Positions 26,344-33,761 of a stretch of DNA of 64,000 bases are shown here, in pieces. A model generated the notes under the pieces. It did not search any database, was not told where the DNA came from, and worked only from the letters and a program-made list of their open reading frames with translations. The translations under genes were made by a program, and so were the position numbers. Each line of letters starts with the position of its first letter. The first letter of the stretch is position 1. Source of the stretch: Streptomyces violens (GTDB taxonomy: Bacteria; Actinomycetota; Actinomycetes; Streptomycetales; Streptomycetaceae); NCBI RefSeq assembly GCF_000717745.1, contig NZ_JOBH01000011.1, forward strand, positions 186,001-250,000, written 5' to 3'.

Positions 26344-26389
26344 ATTCTATTGACGGCGCAAACAATAATCCAACCAGACGGTATTGATC
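26344..26389 (-). promoter_or_regulatory. receptor gene promoter with ARE2
   Basis: On the minus strand -35 TTGGAT (26373-26368), 18-base spacer, -10 TAGAAT (26349-26344). ARE2, with core AACC-AGAC-GGTA at 26372-26383, overlaps the -35, as expected for autorepression. Confidence 0.6.
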
Positions 26390-26521
26390 TGCCGTGGAGA
26401 TTTGGGAAAGCTTCGTTCCGGTCGTACCGGTCCTGCACGGTCGGCCCCGAGTCCGGACGCGGCGCGTGCGTACGGGCTCCCGCAACCGTCCCGCAGCCCT
26501 CTATCCCAGGAGCCTCCCCCC

Positions 26522-27544
26522 ATGGCCGCGCCCGTCCACCCCGCCACCCACCGCGAAGTCCGCCTCGCCGCCCGCGCCGACGGCGCCCTGACACCGGATC
26601 ACTTCACGGTGGCCGACACCCCGCTGCCGGAACCGGCGCCGGGCACGGTCCTGGTGCGCAATCGGATCATGGCCGTGACCGCCGCGATGCGCACGATGAT
26701 GACCGGGGCCGAACTGCCCATGCCCTCCTTCGTGCCGGGCCGGGCGCTGTGGGGCGCGGCGATCGGCGAGGTCGTGGAGGCGCCCGGCGGCGGCTTCGCG
26801 CCCGGCGACCTCGTCCGGCACGACCTGGGCTGGCGGGAGTACGCTCTGGTGGACGCGGCACGGGCGCACCGCATCGACCCCGAGGCGCTGCCCGACCCGG
26901 CGGCGCATCTCTCGCAGGGCGCCACGGCCTGGGGCGCCCTGGTGCGCATCGCGCAAGTACGCCCCGGCGACACGGTGTTCATCACCGGCGCGGCCGGTGG
27001 CGTCGGCAGCCTCGCGGGCCAGCTCGCCCGGCGCCTGGGGGCGCGCCGGGTCATCGGCTCCACCGGCTCCGAGAGCAAGGCCGCGTACCTGGTGAAGGAG
27101 CTGGGCTACGACGAGGTGGTGCTCCGCGGCGCCGGGCCGATCGGCCCGCAGCTGCGCAAGGCGGCGCCCAACGGCATCGACGTGCTGCTGGACACCGTGG
27201 GCGGCGAGCAGCTGGCGGCGGCGCTCGAATCGGCCCGTACCGGAGCCCGGTTCGCGCTCGTGGGCGCGCTGTCGGCGCAGCTGGGGGACGACGGGGACGG
27301 GATCACGGCGCCGGTCGAGCTGGACGCCGGTCTGGTGGTCTCCCGGCGGGTCACGCTGCGCGGCTTCTCGGTACGCGACCACCCGGGCCTCGCGCAGGAG
27401 TGGACCGAGGAGTTCGGGCGCGGGCTGCGCGACGGCACGCTGATCTTCGCGCACAGCCGGCTGCGCGGCCTGGACCAGGCCCCGGAGGCGCTGCGCGAAC
27501 TCGTCCAGGGTGACCACACCGGGGCGGTGCTGGTCGAACTGTGA
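26522..27544 (+). CDS. MDR-family NADPH-dependent oxidoreductase
   Basis: 340 residues, zinc-free medium-chain dehydrogenase/reductase related to leukotriene B4 dehydrogenase/curcumin reductase-like enzymes. Marks are the substrate-domain FVPGRALWGAAIGEVVEAPG, LSQGATAWGALVRIAQVRPG, and the nucleotide-binding VFITGAAGGVGSLAGQLARR. The ATG at 26522 follows AGGAG. It is divergent from the receptor gene and shares the ARE2 region. The butyrolactone route needs an NADPH-dependent reduction of the butenolide phosphate made by AfsA, and this reductase is a candidate; that role is inferred from position only. A general enone reductase is the alternative. Confidence 0.82.
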   Translation: MAAPVHPATHREVRLAARADGALTPDHFTVADTPLPEPAPGTVLVRNRIMAVTAAMRTMMTGAELPMPSFVPGRALWGAAIGEVVEAPGGGFAPGDLVRHDLGWREYALVDAARAHRIDPEALPDPAAHLSQGATAWGALVRIAQVRPGDTVFITGAAGGVGSLAGQLARRLGARRVIGSTGSESKAAYLVKELGYDEVVLRGAGPIGPQLRKAAPNGIDVLLDTVGGEQLAAALESARTGARFALVGALSAQLGDDGDGITAPVELDAGLVVSRRVTLRGFSVRDHPGLAQEWTEEFGRGLRDGTLIFAHSRLRGLDQAPEALRELVQGDHTGAVLVEL

Positions 27545-27552
27545 ACTCCGTG

Positions 27553-27574
27553 CGGCCCGCCGGGGGGCGGGCCG
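27553..27574 (+). terminator. hairpin after the MDR gene
   Basis: CGGCCCGCC-GGGG-GGCGGGCCG, a 9-bp perfect stem 8 bases after the stop codon. No U-run follows, as is common in high-GC actinobacteria. Confidence 0.65.
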
Positions 27575-27623
27575 GGCGGCAGCCGTAGGGGCCCACCCTG
27601 ACGGGTCCCTGCGGCACACGGGC

Positions 27624-27655
27624 GCGGCGGTCATCGGGCAGGCGGTGACCGCCGC
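27624..27655 (-). terminator. second hairpin in the convergent gap
   Basis: GCGGCGGTCA (27624-27633) pairs with TGACCGCCGC (27646-27655) around a 12-base loop. It lies 50 bases beyond the stop of the minus-strand TetR gene, so together with the preceding hairpin it can terminate both strands. Confidence 0.6.
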
Positions 27656-27704
27656 ACCCGTGCGACGACCGTTGCGGGCGGGCGTCTCGAGGGGCTTACG
27701 ACGG

Positions 27705-28424
27705 TCAGCGCGGCGGCGTGCGGCGCGGCGCGAAGCCGGCCGGGTCGCGCCCCGCGGCGCCGCGCAGGGCGGGCTGGGGGACGGCGGCGCGCGGCCCGCC
27801 GGGCGGCCCGGCCCGCAGCGGGCGCCCCGCGCCGGCGCCGGCGGGCACCGCCCGGGGTGCGGGGACCAACTGCCGCCACATGTCCGTCACGGCCTCCCGG
27901 CTCCACCACGTACGGTCCGCGTGGCCGAGCTCCAGCAGCCCGACCACCATCGTGGTCAGCGCCCGGGCGAGCCGCTGCGGGTCGGTGTCCGGGGGCAGCC
28001 GGCCCGCCGAGCGGTCGGCGGCGGCCTTCTCCAGGAACAGCGTGCACCACCGCCGGTGCAGCAGGGCGCCGCTGGGCGCGGGGTCGCTCTCCGGGCGGAT
28101 CCGCAGCCCGGCGCGGACGACGACGTCCCGGTCGACCCGGTCCAGCAGGGCGGCGGCGAAGTCGCGGGACGCGCTCAGCAGCGGGTCGGGCGCGCGCAGG
28201 AGCTGCTCCTCCAGCTCGCGCAGTGCACCGAGCGCCTCGTCCCGTACGGCGAGGGTCAGTTCTTCCTTGGACTCGAAGTGGAAGTAGAGCGCGCCTTTGC
28301 TCAGTCTCGCGCGCCGGCTGATGTCGACCATGCCGGAGGCGGAGACGCCCTTGTCGATGAAGCTCTGGGCGGCCGAGCGGATGAGCGCCTGGCGGCTCTG
28401 GATCGCGCGGTGCTGCGTGGGCAC
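27705..28424 (-). CDS. second butyrolactone receptor-like TetR regulator
   Basis: 239 residues from a GTG at 28424 (PTQHRAIQSRQALIRSAAQS); an ATG at 28508 would add a Pro/Arg-rich tail. HTH-end LSKGALYFHFESKEELTLAV places it in the same receptor group as the protein at 25668. The tryptophan falls at W126 within a less conserved context (LLHRRWCTLF), so it may be a pseudo-receptor that binds other ligands. The last 40 residues are a Pro/Ala/Arg/Gly-rich extension unusual for the family. A third receptor box (28583-28605) lies about 160 bases upstream, suggesting cross- or autoregulation. Confidence 0.85.
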   Translation of the reverse strand: MPTQHRAIQSRQALIRSAAQSFIDKGVSASGMVDISRRARLSKGALYFHFESKEELTLAVRDEALGALRELEEQLLRAPDPLLSASRDFAAALLDRVDRDVVVRAGLRIRPESDPAPSGALLHRRWCTLFLEKAAADRSAGRLPPDTDPQRLARALTTMVVGLLELGHADRTWWSREAVTDMWRQLVPAPRAVPAGAGAGRPLRAGPPGGPRAAVPQPALRGAAGRDPAGFAPRRTPPR

Positions 28425-28582
28425 TGTGTCCGTCCTGTCTCTCGTCCGGCTCGCGGGCTCGTGGAGCCGGTCCGGCTCGCGAGCTCGGTGAGCCGAGGGC
28501 TCCGTCACGCGGGAGCCCCATGGCTCGATGGCTCACATGGTTCTTGGTTCACGTGGTTCGATGCGGCGAAAGGGTAGCGAGA

Positions 28583-28605
28583 AAAACCAACCATGCGGTT
28601 TCAAT
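28583..28605 (+). promoter_or_regulatory. putative butyrolactone-receptor box (ARE3)
   Basis: The core AACC-ATGC-GGTT (28589-28600) has exactly the half-site spacing of ARE1 and is flanked by AAAACC and TCAAT. It lies between the second receptor gene and the HAD promoter. Confidence 0.65.
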
Positions 28606-28777
28606 ATCGTACGGCCCGGCGGTGTCGGGCGCGGTAACCGGCCGATCTCTCGAAGCCGAGGTGGCCGAAGTGCTACCCCCATGATCGTCGCCTTGTGATG
28701 GGCGGATGACGGTTCGTCCCGGGTGTCACATGCGTTGCAGTCGTGTACGCGTTGTGTGTGAGGTGTGGCTCAGCGCA

Positions 28778-28806
28778 TTGACAAACAGCGCAGGCGGTTT
28801 TTAAAT
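28778..28806 (+). promoter_or_regulatory. strong vegetative-type promoter for the HAD gene
   Basis: -35 TTGACA (28778-28783), 17-base spacer, -10 TTAAAT (28801-28806). It is one of the closest matches to the housekeeping sigma consensus noticed in the window. Transcription would start near 28813, leaving a leader of about 185 bases. Confidence 0.65.
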
Positions 28807-28997
28807 CTGCAAAGGTGAGCAACGAAACGCGTTGCCTCTATGAAAGCCGTTGTAGCGCTTCCCCGCCAGGCCCCCGCGGCGTTGCGCGCCGACGGAACCG
28901 CTTCACTCTTCACACATGCATCGGTTTCAGTTCCTCATCGCCGGTGGGAGTCCTGGACTCCGCCCGGCCCGTCAACGCATCGGAAAGGTATCGAGCA

Positions 28998-29762
28998 ATG
29001 CGCGATTCAGCGGACGTCGGCGAAGGCATCGGGGGGGCGCCGCGGGGTGGCGGTACGGTCCCGATCCGGGCTGTCGTATTCGACCTGGACGGCACCCTCG
29101 CCGACACGCTGCCCGCCATTGGCCGGCTGCTCTCCAAGGTGGTCGCGGAGCAGGGGCGCCGGGTGACGCCCCGGCAGGCCGCGGCCGCGGTCGGCAAGCC
29201 GGCACCGGCCGCCTTCGGGCAGCTGCTCGGCCGCCCGGAGACGGATGAGGCGGTGCTCACCGCGATGGGTCGCTACCGCGAACTCTTCGCCCACGAAGTG
29301 CTCCGCGAGGGCCCGCGCCTGCTGTTCCCCGGCGTCTCCGCCGGCCTGTCGGCGCTCCGCGCGCACGGCATCGAACTGGCCGTGGCCACCTCCAAGGTGG
29401 CGCGCAGCGCCGAGGCGCTGCTGGACGTGATGGGCATCCGCGACCTGGTCGGCCCGGTCATCTGCCACGACATGGTGCGGCGCGGGAAGCCGCACCCGGA
29501 GATGGCGCTGCGCGCCGTCTCGCAGCTGGGCGTCTCGCCGCGCGAGAGTGCGTACGTCGGTGACACCGTCGGCGACATGCGCATGGCCGTCACCGCCCAC
29601 ATGGCCCCGATCGCCGTGACCTACGGCGTGGGCCGCTTCGGGGAGCTGGCCGCGGTGGCCGGCACTCGGATGTGCAGCTCCTTCCGGGACGTGGTCGCCG
29701 CGGTGGCCGCCTCCCGCCCCCGCCCGGTCGAGATGGCCGCCGGGTACCACCGGATGCGCTGA
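28998..29762 (+). CDS. HAD-superfamily phosphatase
   Basis: 254 residues. Four HAD motifs are present: I, VVFDLDGTLADT (nucleophile Asp); II, ELAVATSKVARS; III, the lysine in RRGKPHPEMALRAV; IV, AYVGDTVGDMRMA. The helical cap lies between I and II, as in phosphoglycolate phosphatase-like subclass I enzymes. The ATG at 28998 follows AAAGG at a long spacing; upstream frame sequence has no family similarity. Butyrolactone synthesis ends with removal of a phosphate, so in this neighbourhood a role in that step is conceivable, but phosphoglycolate or other small phosphates are equally possible. A TTGACA promoter lies upstream. Confidence 0.85.
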   Translation: MRDSADVGEGIGGAPRGGGTVPIRAVVFDLDGTLADTLPAIGRLLSKVVAEQGRRVTPRQAAAAVGKPAPAAFGQLLGRPETDEAVLTAMGRYRELFAHEVLREGPRLLFPGVSAGLSALRAHGIELAVATSKVARSAEALLDVMGIRDLVGPVICHDMVRRGKPHPEMALRAVSQLGVSPRESAYVGDTVGDMRMAVTAHMAPIAVTYGVGRFGELAAVAGTRMCSSFRDVVAAVAASRPRPVEMAAGYHRMR

Positions 29763-29942
29763 GGCGCTCCGCTGCCCGTCACCCCGGGGCCGTACCCCGT
29801 CCGCCCCGTATGACGTCCGTACGACGCCCGCCCTGTACGACGCCCGCTCCGCACGACGTGCCCCGCGCGCGGACGCGCCGCCACCCCGACGGCCGTCTCC
29901 CGCCGGTGCGCACGCCGGACCCCCCATGCGGAGGCCCGTCCC

Positions 29943-30803
29943 TCACCGGGGACCCAGCGCGCCCCGCTCACCCAGCACGCCGTGCGCGAACTCCGCGCCC
30001 GCCGCATGCAGCCGGCGGTGCAGCCGGCCGAAGACCGCCGCCGCGCGGCCACCGGGCCAGTCGTCCGGCAACAGCGCGGCAGGCAGGCCGGGATCGGCGT
30101 ACGGCAGGCGCCGCCAGGCGTCCAGGGCCAGCAGATAGTCGTGGTAAGCCGTCTCGGGCTCCGTTCCGCGGCGGTGGGTCCAGCGCCGCAGTACCGGCTC
30201 GTGCGCGTCGAGGAACGCGCGGTGCCGCCCGGCGATCGCGGGCAGGTCCCACCAGCGCGCGACCGCCTCCACCGTTGGCGCGAACCCGGCGTGCGCGCCG
30301 GTGAAGAGGTCGACGTACGGATCGAGATGGAGGCGCCGCAGTACGTGCCGGGTCTCCTCGTAGAGATGGCCCGGGGCGATCCATACGCCCGGAGCCGCGG
30401 TACCGAAGCCGAGCCGGGCCAGCCGGGAGCGCAGCAGGTGCCGCTTGTGCCGCTCCTCTTCGGGTACCGAGAACACCGCCAGCACCCAGCCGTCGCTCGC
30501 GCGCGCCGCGGGCCGCCCGTAGATCCGCCGGTCGCCGTCGGCCAGCAGCTCGCGCGCGTCCTCCGACAGCGCGTACCCGGCGGCGCCCGCCGGCGTGCGC
30601 GCGGGCACCAGCAGCTCGCGGCGCTTGAGCCGGGAGACCGCCGAGCGCACCGACGGCGGGTCCACGCCCACCACGCCCAGCAGCGTGATGAGCGCCGCCA
30701 CCGGCACCGGCCCCAGCGGTTCCCCCTTCACGTCGCGTCCGTACGCGCCGTAGAAGGTGACGATCAGGGACCGTGGGGTGCGCTGCGGCTGCGGGTCACT
30801 CAC
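29943..30803 (-). CDS. PaaX-family transcriptional regulator
   Basis: 286 residues. The N-terminal winged helix begins RSLIVTFYGAYGRDVKG and includes GVDPPSVRSAVSRLKRRELL. The middle domain has DGWVLAVFSVPEEERHKRHL and the LARLGFGTAAPGVWIAPGHL block. The C-terminal domain follows. PaaX repressors sense aryl-CoA thioesters such as phenylacetyl-CoA. The GTG start at 30803 lies 4 bases after the stop of the aryl-CoA ligase gene, so the two are cotranscribed. This fits feedback by the ligase product, an aromatic CoA ester, and supports an aromatic-acid role for the locus. Confidence 0.88.
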   Translation of the reverse strand: MSDPQPQRTPRSLIVTFYGAYGRDVKGEPLGPVPVAALITLLGVVGVDPPSVRSAVSRLKRRELLVPARTPAGAAGYALSEDARELLADGDRRIYGRPAARASDGWVLAVFSVPEEERHKRHLLRSRLARLGFGTAAPGVWIAPGHLYEETRHVLRRLHLDPYVDLFTGAHAGFAPTVEAVARWWDLPAIAGRHRAFLDAHEPVLRRWTHRRGTEPETAYHDYLLALDAWRRLPYADPGLPAALLPDDWPGGRAAAVFGRLHRRLHAAGAEFAHGVLGERGALGPR

Positions 30804-30807
30804 GCCG

Positions 30808-32427
30808 TCACTCTAAAGGGGCACCCTGCAAGGGGGCCCGCAGCCGGAAGCGCTGGAGTTTGCCGGTCGGCGTCCGGGGAAGCGCGTCGTGGAAGACGAT
30901 CTCGCGCGGGCACTTGTACGGCGCGATCTCGGCCTTGGTGAACTCCCGCAGCGCGGCGACGGTTTCCTCCGAACGGGGGAGGTCCGGGCCCAGCACCACA
31001 TGGGCGACGACGACCTGTCCGCGTTCCGCGTCGAAGCGGCCCACCACGGCCGCCTCGGCCACCGCCGGATGCCGCAGCAGTGCCTCCTCGACCTCGGGCC
31101 CGGCGATGTTGTACCCGGCCGAGATGATCATGTCGTCGGCGCGTGCGACATAGCGGAAGTACCCGTCCGGCTCGCGCACATAGGTGTCGCCGGTGAGGTT
31201 CCAGCCGTCCCGTACGTACTCCAGCTGGCGCGGATCGGCGAGGTAGCGGCAGCCGGTCGGGCCGCGCACCGCCAGCAGTCCCGGCTCGCCGTCCGGCACC
31301 GGCCGGCCCGCCGTGTCCACCACCCGCGCCTCGTACCCCGGTACCGGCACTCCGGTGAACCCGGGGCGGGCGGCATCGTCGGCGGCCGAGAGGAAGATGT
31401 GCAGCAGCTCCGTCGCGCCGATGCCGTTGATGAGCCGCAGGCCGGTCGCGGCCCGCCAGGCGTGCCAGGTGGCCGCCGGCAGGTTCTCGCCCGCCGAGAC
31501 GCAGCGGCGCAGCGACGTCACGTCGTACCCGGCCAGTTCGGGCAGCATCGCGCGGTAGGCGGTGGGCGCGGTGAACAGGACGGAGACCCGGTGGGCCGCG
31601 ATGTCCCGCAGCAGCCCGCGGGGGCCGCCCCCTTCGGTGAGCAGCGCGCTGGCCCCGGCCCGCAGCGGGAAGATCACCAGGCCGCCGAGGCCGAAGGTGA
31701 AGCCCAGCGGCGGGCTGCCCGCGAAGACGTCGTCCGGCACGGGGCGCAGCACGTGCGCCGAGAAGGTGTCGGCGATGGCGAGCACATCCCGGTGGAAGTG
31801 CATACAGCCCTTGGGCCGCCCGGTGGTGCCGGAGGTGAACGCGATCAGCGCGACATCGTCGGCGGAGGTGTCCACCGCCGTGTACTCGGCGGGCTTGTCC
31901 GCGGCCCGGCGCAGCAGATCGTCGGGCGCCTCGCCGCCGTACGCGGTGACCGCCAGATCAGGCAGCGCGGCCTTGGCCAGATCGTCCACCGACCGTACGT
32001 CGCACACCGCGTGCCGGATACGCGCGAGGTCGCAGATGGTGGCCAGCTCGTGGGCGCGCTGCGCGGCCGGTACGGTCACCGCCACCGCGCCCGCCTTCAT
32101 CACCGCCAGCCAGCAGGCGGCGAGCGCGGGGGAGTTCGGCCCGCGCAGCAGCACGCGCGTGCCGGGCCGCACGCCGAGATCGTCGCTCAGTACGTGCGCG
32201 ATGCGGTTGACGCGCTCACGCAGCTCGCCGTACGTCCAGACCGTCCCGTCGCCGTCGCGCAGGGCGGGCCGCTCCGCGCCGAACCGGTTCAGCGAGCCGT
32301 CCAGCAGCTCGGTACCGCAGTTGAGCCGGTCGGGATAGCCCAGATCGCCGAGGTGCGGCCACTGCTGGGGTGGTGGGAGATGGTCTCGGGAGAAGGTGTC
32401 GGCGTGGGCCGATGGCTGTAGGTCCAT
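30808..32427 (-). CDS. benzoate/2-aminobenzoate-CoA ligase-like AMP-binding enzyme
   Basis: 539 residues, ANL superfamily. Core motifs are LIAFTSGTTGRPKGCMHFHR (P-loop, A3), NGIGATELLHIFLSA (A5), GWNLTGDTYVREPDGYFRYV (A7), ARADDMIISAGYNIAGPEVE (A8) and the catalytic lysine in RTPTGKLQRFRL (A10). The LLHIFLSA signature after the A5 glutamate is typical of benzoate-CoA ligase-type enzymes. It activates an aromatic acid to its CoA thioester; together with the fused monooxygenase at 22084, anthranilate or salicylate is the best guess. The ATG at 32427 has GAGGGGG upstream. It is divergent from an acyl-CoA dehydrogenase gene across a repeat-rich leader. Confidence 0.87.
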   Translation of the reverse strand: MDLQPSAHADTFSRDHLPPPQQWPHLGDLGYPDRLNCGTELLDGSLNRFGAERPALRDGDGTVWTYGELRERVNRIAHVLSDDLGVRPGTRVLLRGPNSPALAACWLAVMKAGAVAVTVPAAQRAHELATICDLARIRHAVCDVRSVDDLAKAALPDLAVTAYGGEAPDDLLRRAADKPAEYTAVDTSADDVALIAFTSGTTGRPKGCMHFHRDVLAIADTFSAHVLRPVPDDVFAGSPPLGFTFGLGGLVIFPLRAGASALLTEGGGPRGLLRDIAAHRVSVLFTAPTAYRAMLPELAGYDVTSLRRCVSAGENLPAATWHAWRAATGLRLINGIGATELLHIFLSAADDAARPGFTGVPVPGYEARVVDTAGRPVPDGEPGLLAVRGPTGCRYLADPRQLEYVRDGWNLTGDTYVREPDGYFRYVARADDMIISAGYNIAGPEVEEALLRHPAVAEAAVVGRFDAERGQVVVAHVVLGPDLPRSEETVAALREFTKAEIAPYKCPREIVFHDALPRTPTGKLQRFRLRAPLQGAPLE

Positions 32428-32532
32428 GACACATGCGCCCCCTCGTGACGCTCAGCCGTGGTGTCCGAGGGCCGCCGGGGACTGCCGTACGGACGGTTCG
32501 CCAGCGTAACGTGTTCGTGACGGCAGTCAACA

Positions 32533-32622
32533 GACCGCGATAAAGCAGACCGTCATAAGGCCGACCGCGACACAGCAGACCGCGACAAGTCGGACCGCGA
32601 TGGAGCAGACCGCGACAAGGGA
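32533..32622 (+). repeat. six tandem 15-bp repeats before an acyl-CoA dehydrogenase gene
   Basis: GACCGCGA (once GACCGTCA) recurs at 32533, 32548, 32563, 32578, 32593 and 32608, exactly every 15 bases, followed by a variable AT-richer half (for example TAAAGCA). The array ends within the ribosome site of the GTG at 32631. It could be a variable-number repeat or iterated protein-binding sites. Confidence 0.8.
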
Positions 32623-32630
32623 GCCGCCCT

Positions 32631-33761
32631 GTGACCGCATTCGCGCTGGACGCCGGCGACGAGACCTGGTGTGCCGAACTCCGGGCCCTGACCGCCGCCC
32701 GACTGCGCCCGCTCGCCGAGAAGGGCGAGCCCGGCCGGATCAACCGCCCGCTGGTGGCCGCGCTCGGTGAACTGGGGCTGCTGAGGCGGCTGTTCCCCGA
32801 GGGCGGCACCGTCCGCGCCCTGGATCTGTGCCTGCTGCGGGAGTCGCTGGCCCAGGAGTGCACGGAGGCGGAGACCGCGCTCGCGCTCCAGGGGCTCGGC
32901 GCCTACCCCGTACTGCAGTCCGGTACCGAGGAGCAGCGGGCGCGCTGGCTGCCGGAGGTCGCCGCCGGGCGCGCGGTCGCCGCCTTCGCGCTCAGCGAGC
33001 CCGGCGCGGGCTCCGACGCGGCGGCGCTCACCCTGGCCGCCGAGCCGGACGGCACGAGCGGCAGCGGCTGGCGGCTCACCGGCGAGAAGTGCTGGATCTC
33101 CAACGCGCCCGAGGCCGACTTCGCCACGGTCTTCGCGCGCACCGGCGAGGCCCCCGGCGCCCGCGGTGTCACCGCTTTCCTCGTCCCCGCCGATCGACCA
33201 GGGCTGAGCGGCGAGCACCTGGACATGCTCAGCCCGCACCCCATCGGCACCCTCGTCTTCGACGGCGTCCCGGTCACCCGCGCCGACGTCCTGGGCGAGC
33301 CCGGCCGCGGCTTCGGCGTCGCGATGCGCACCCTGAACCTCTTCCGGCCCAGCGTCGGCGCCTTCGCCGTCGGCATGGCCCAGGCGGCGCTGGACGCGGC
33401 CCTGAAACACGCCGCCACCCGCACCGCCTTCGGCGGACCGCTGAAGGACCTGCAGTCCGTCTCCCACCGCCTCGCCGACCTCGCGACCCGTATCGAGGCG
33501 GCCCGGCTGCTGGTGTACGCGGCAGCCGCGGCCTACGACGCGGGCGCGCCCGGCATCGCCAAGCGCGCCGCCATGGCCAAGCTGCTCGCCACCGAGACCG
33601 CCCAGGAGGCCGTCGACGCCGCCGTACAGATCCACGGCGCCCGCGCCCTGCGCCGCGGCCACCTGCTGGAACACCTCTACCGGGAGGTGCGCGCGCCGCG
33701 TATCTACGAGGGCGCGACCGAGGTGCAGCGGACGATCATCGCGCGGGAGCTGTACCGGTGA
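32631..33761 (+). CDS. acyl-CoA dehydrogenase
   Basis: 376 residues, three-domain FAD acyl-CoA dehydrogenase. FAD/substrate loop VAAFALSEPGAGSDAAALTL and GEKCWISNAPEADFATVFAR are typical. The C-terminal helical domain has AVQIHGARALRRGHLLEHLY and RIYEGATEVQRTIIARELY, where the catalytic Glu resides. The GTG start at 32631 follows AAGGGAG by 7 bases; the leader holds the 15-bp repeat array. The reaction would be alpha,beta-dehydrogenation of an acyl- or alicyclic-CoA in the aryl-CoA pathway. The last 26 bases overlap, tail to tail, the end of the NCS1 permease gene. Confidence 0.88.
   Translation: MTAFALDAGDETWCAELRALTAARLRPLAEKGEPGRINRPLVAALGELGLLRRLFPEGGTVRALDLCLLRESLAQECTEAETALALQGLGAYPVLQSGTEEQRARWLPEVAAGRAVAAFALSEPGAGSDAAALTLAAEPDGTSGSGWRLTGEKCWISNAPEADFATVFARTGEAPGARGVTAFLVPADRPGLSGEHLDMLSPHPIGTLVFDGVPVTRADVLGEPGRGFGVAMRTLNLFRPSVGAFAVGMAQAALDAALKHAATRTAFGGPLKDLQSVSHRLADLATRIEAARLLVYAAAAAYDAGAPGIAKRAAMAKLLATETAQEAVDAAVQIHGARALRRGHLLEHLYREVRAPRIYEGATEVQRTIIARELYR

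Larger units (their letters stand above)
28425..28997. other. 573-base regulatory gap between divergent TetR and HAD genes
   Basis: It contains the TetR leader, receptor box ARE3 (28583-28605) and a near-consensus promoter facing the HAD gene (28778-28806). A long, roughly 190-base untranslated leader for that gene follows. No convincing ORF, tRNA or repeat is seen in it; short frames starting at 28815 lack family features. Confidence 0.6.

Noticed and set aside
28815..28997. N-terminal extension of the HAD phosphatase from an upstream ATG
   Set aside because: The extension overlaps the untranslated leader right after the TTGACA promoter and has no conservation-like character.
29763..29942. 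TACGACGCCCG repeats as a CRISPR-like or regulatory array
   Set aside because: Only two short imperfect copies in GC-rich convergent spacer DNA; no regular spacing.
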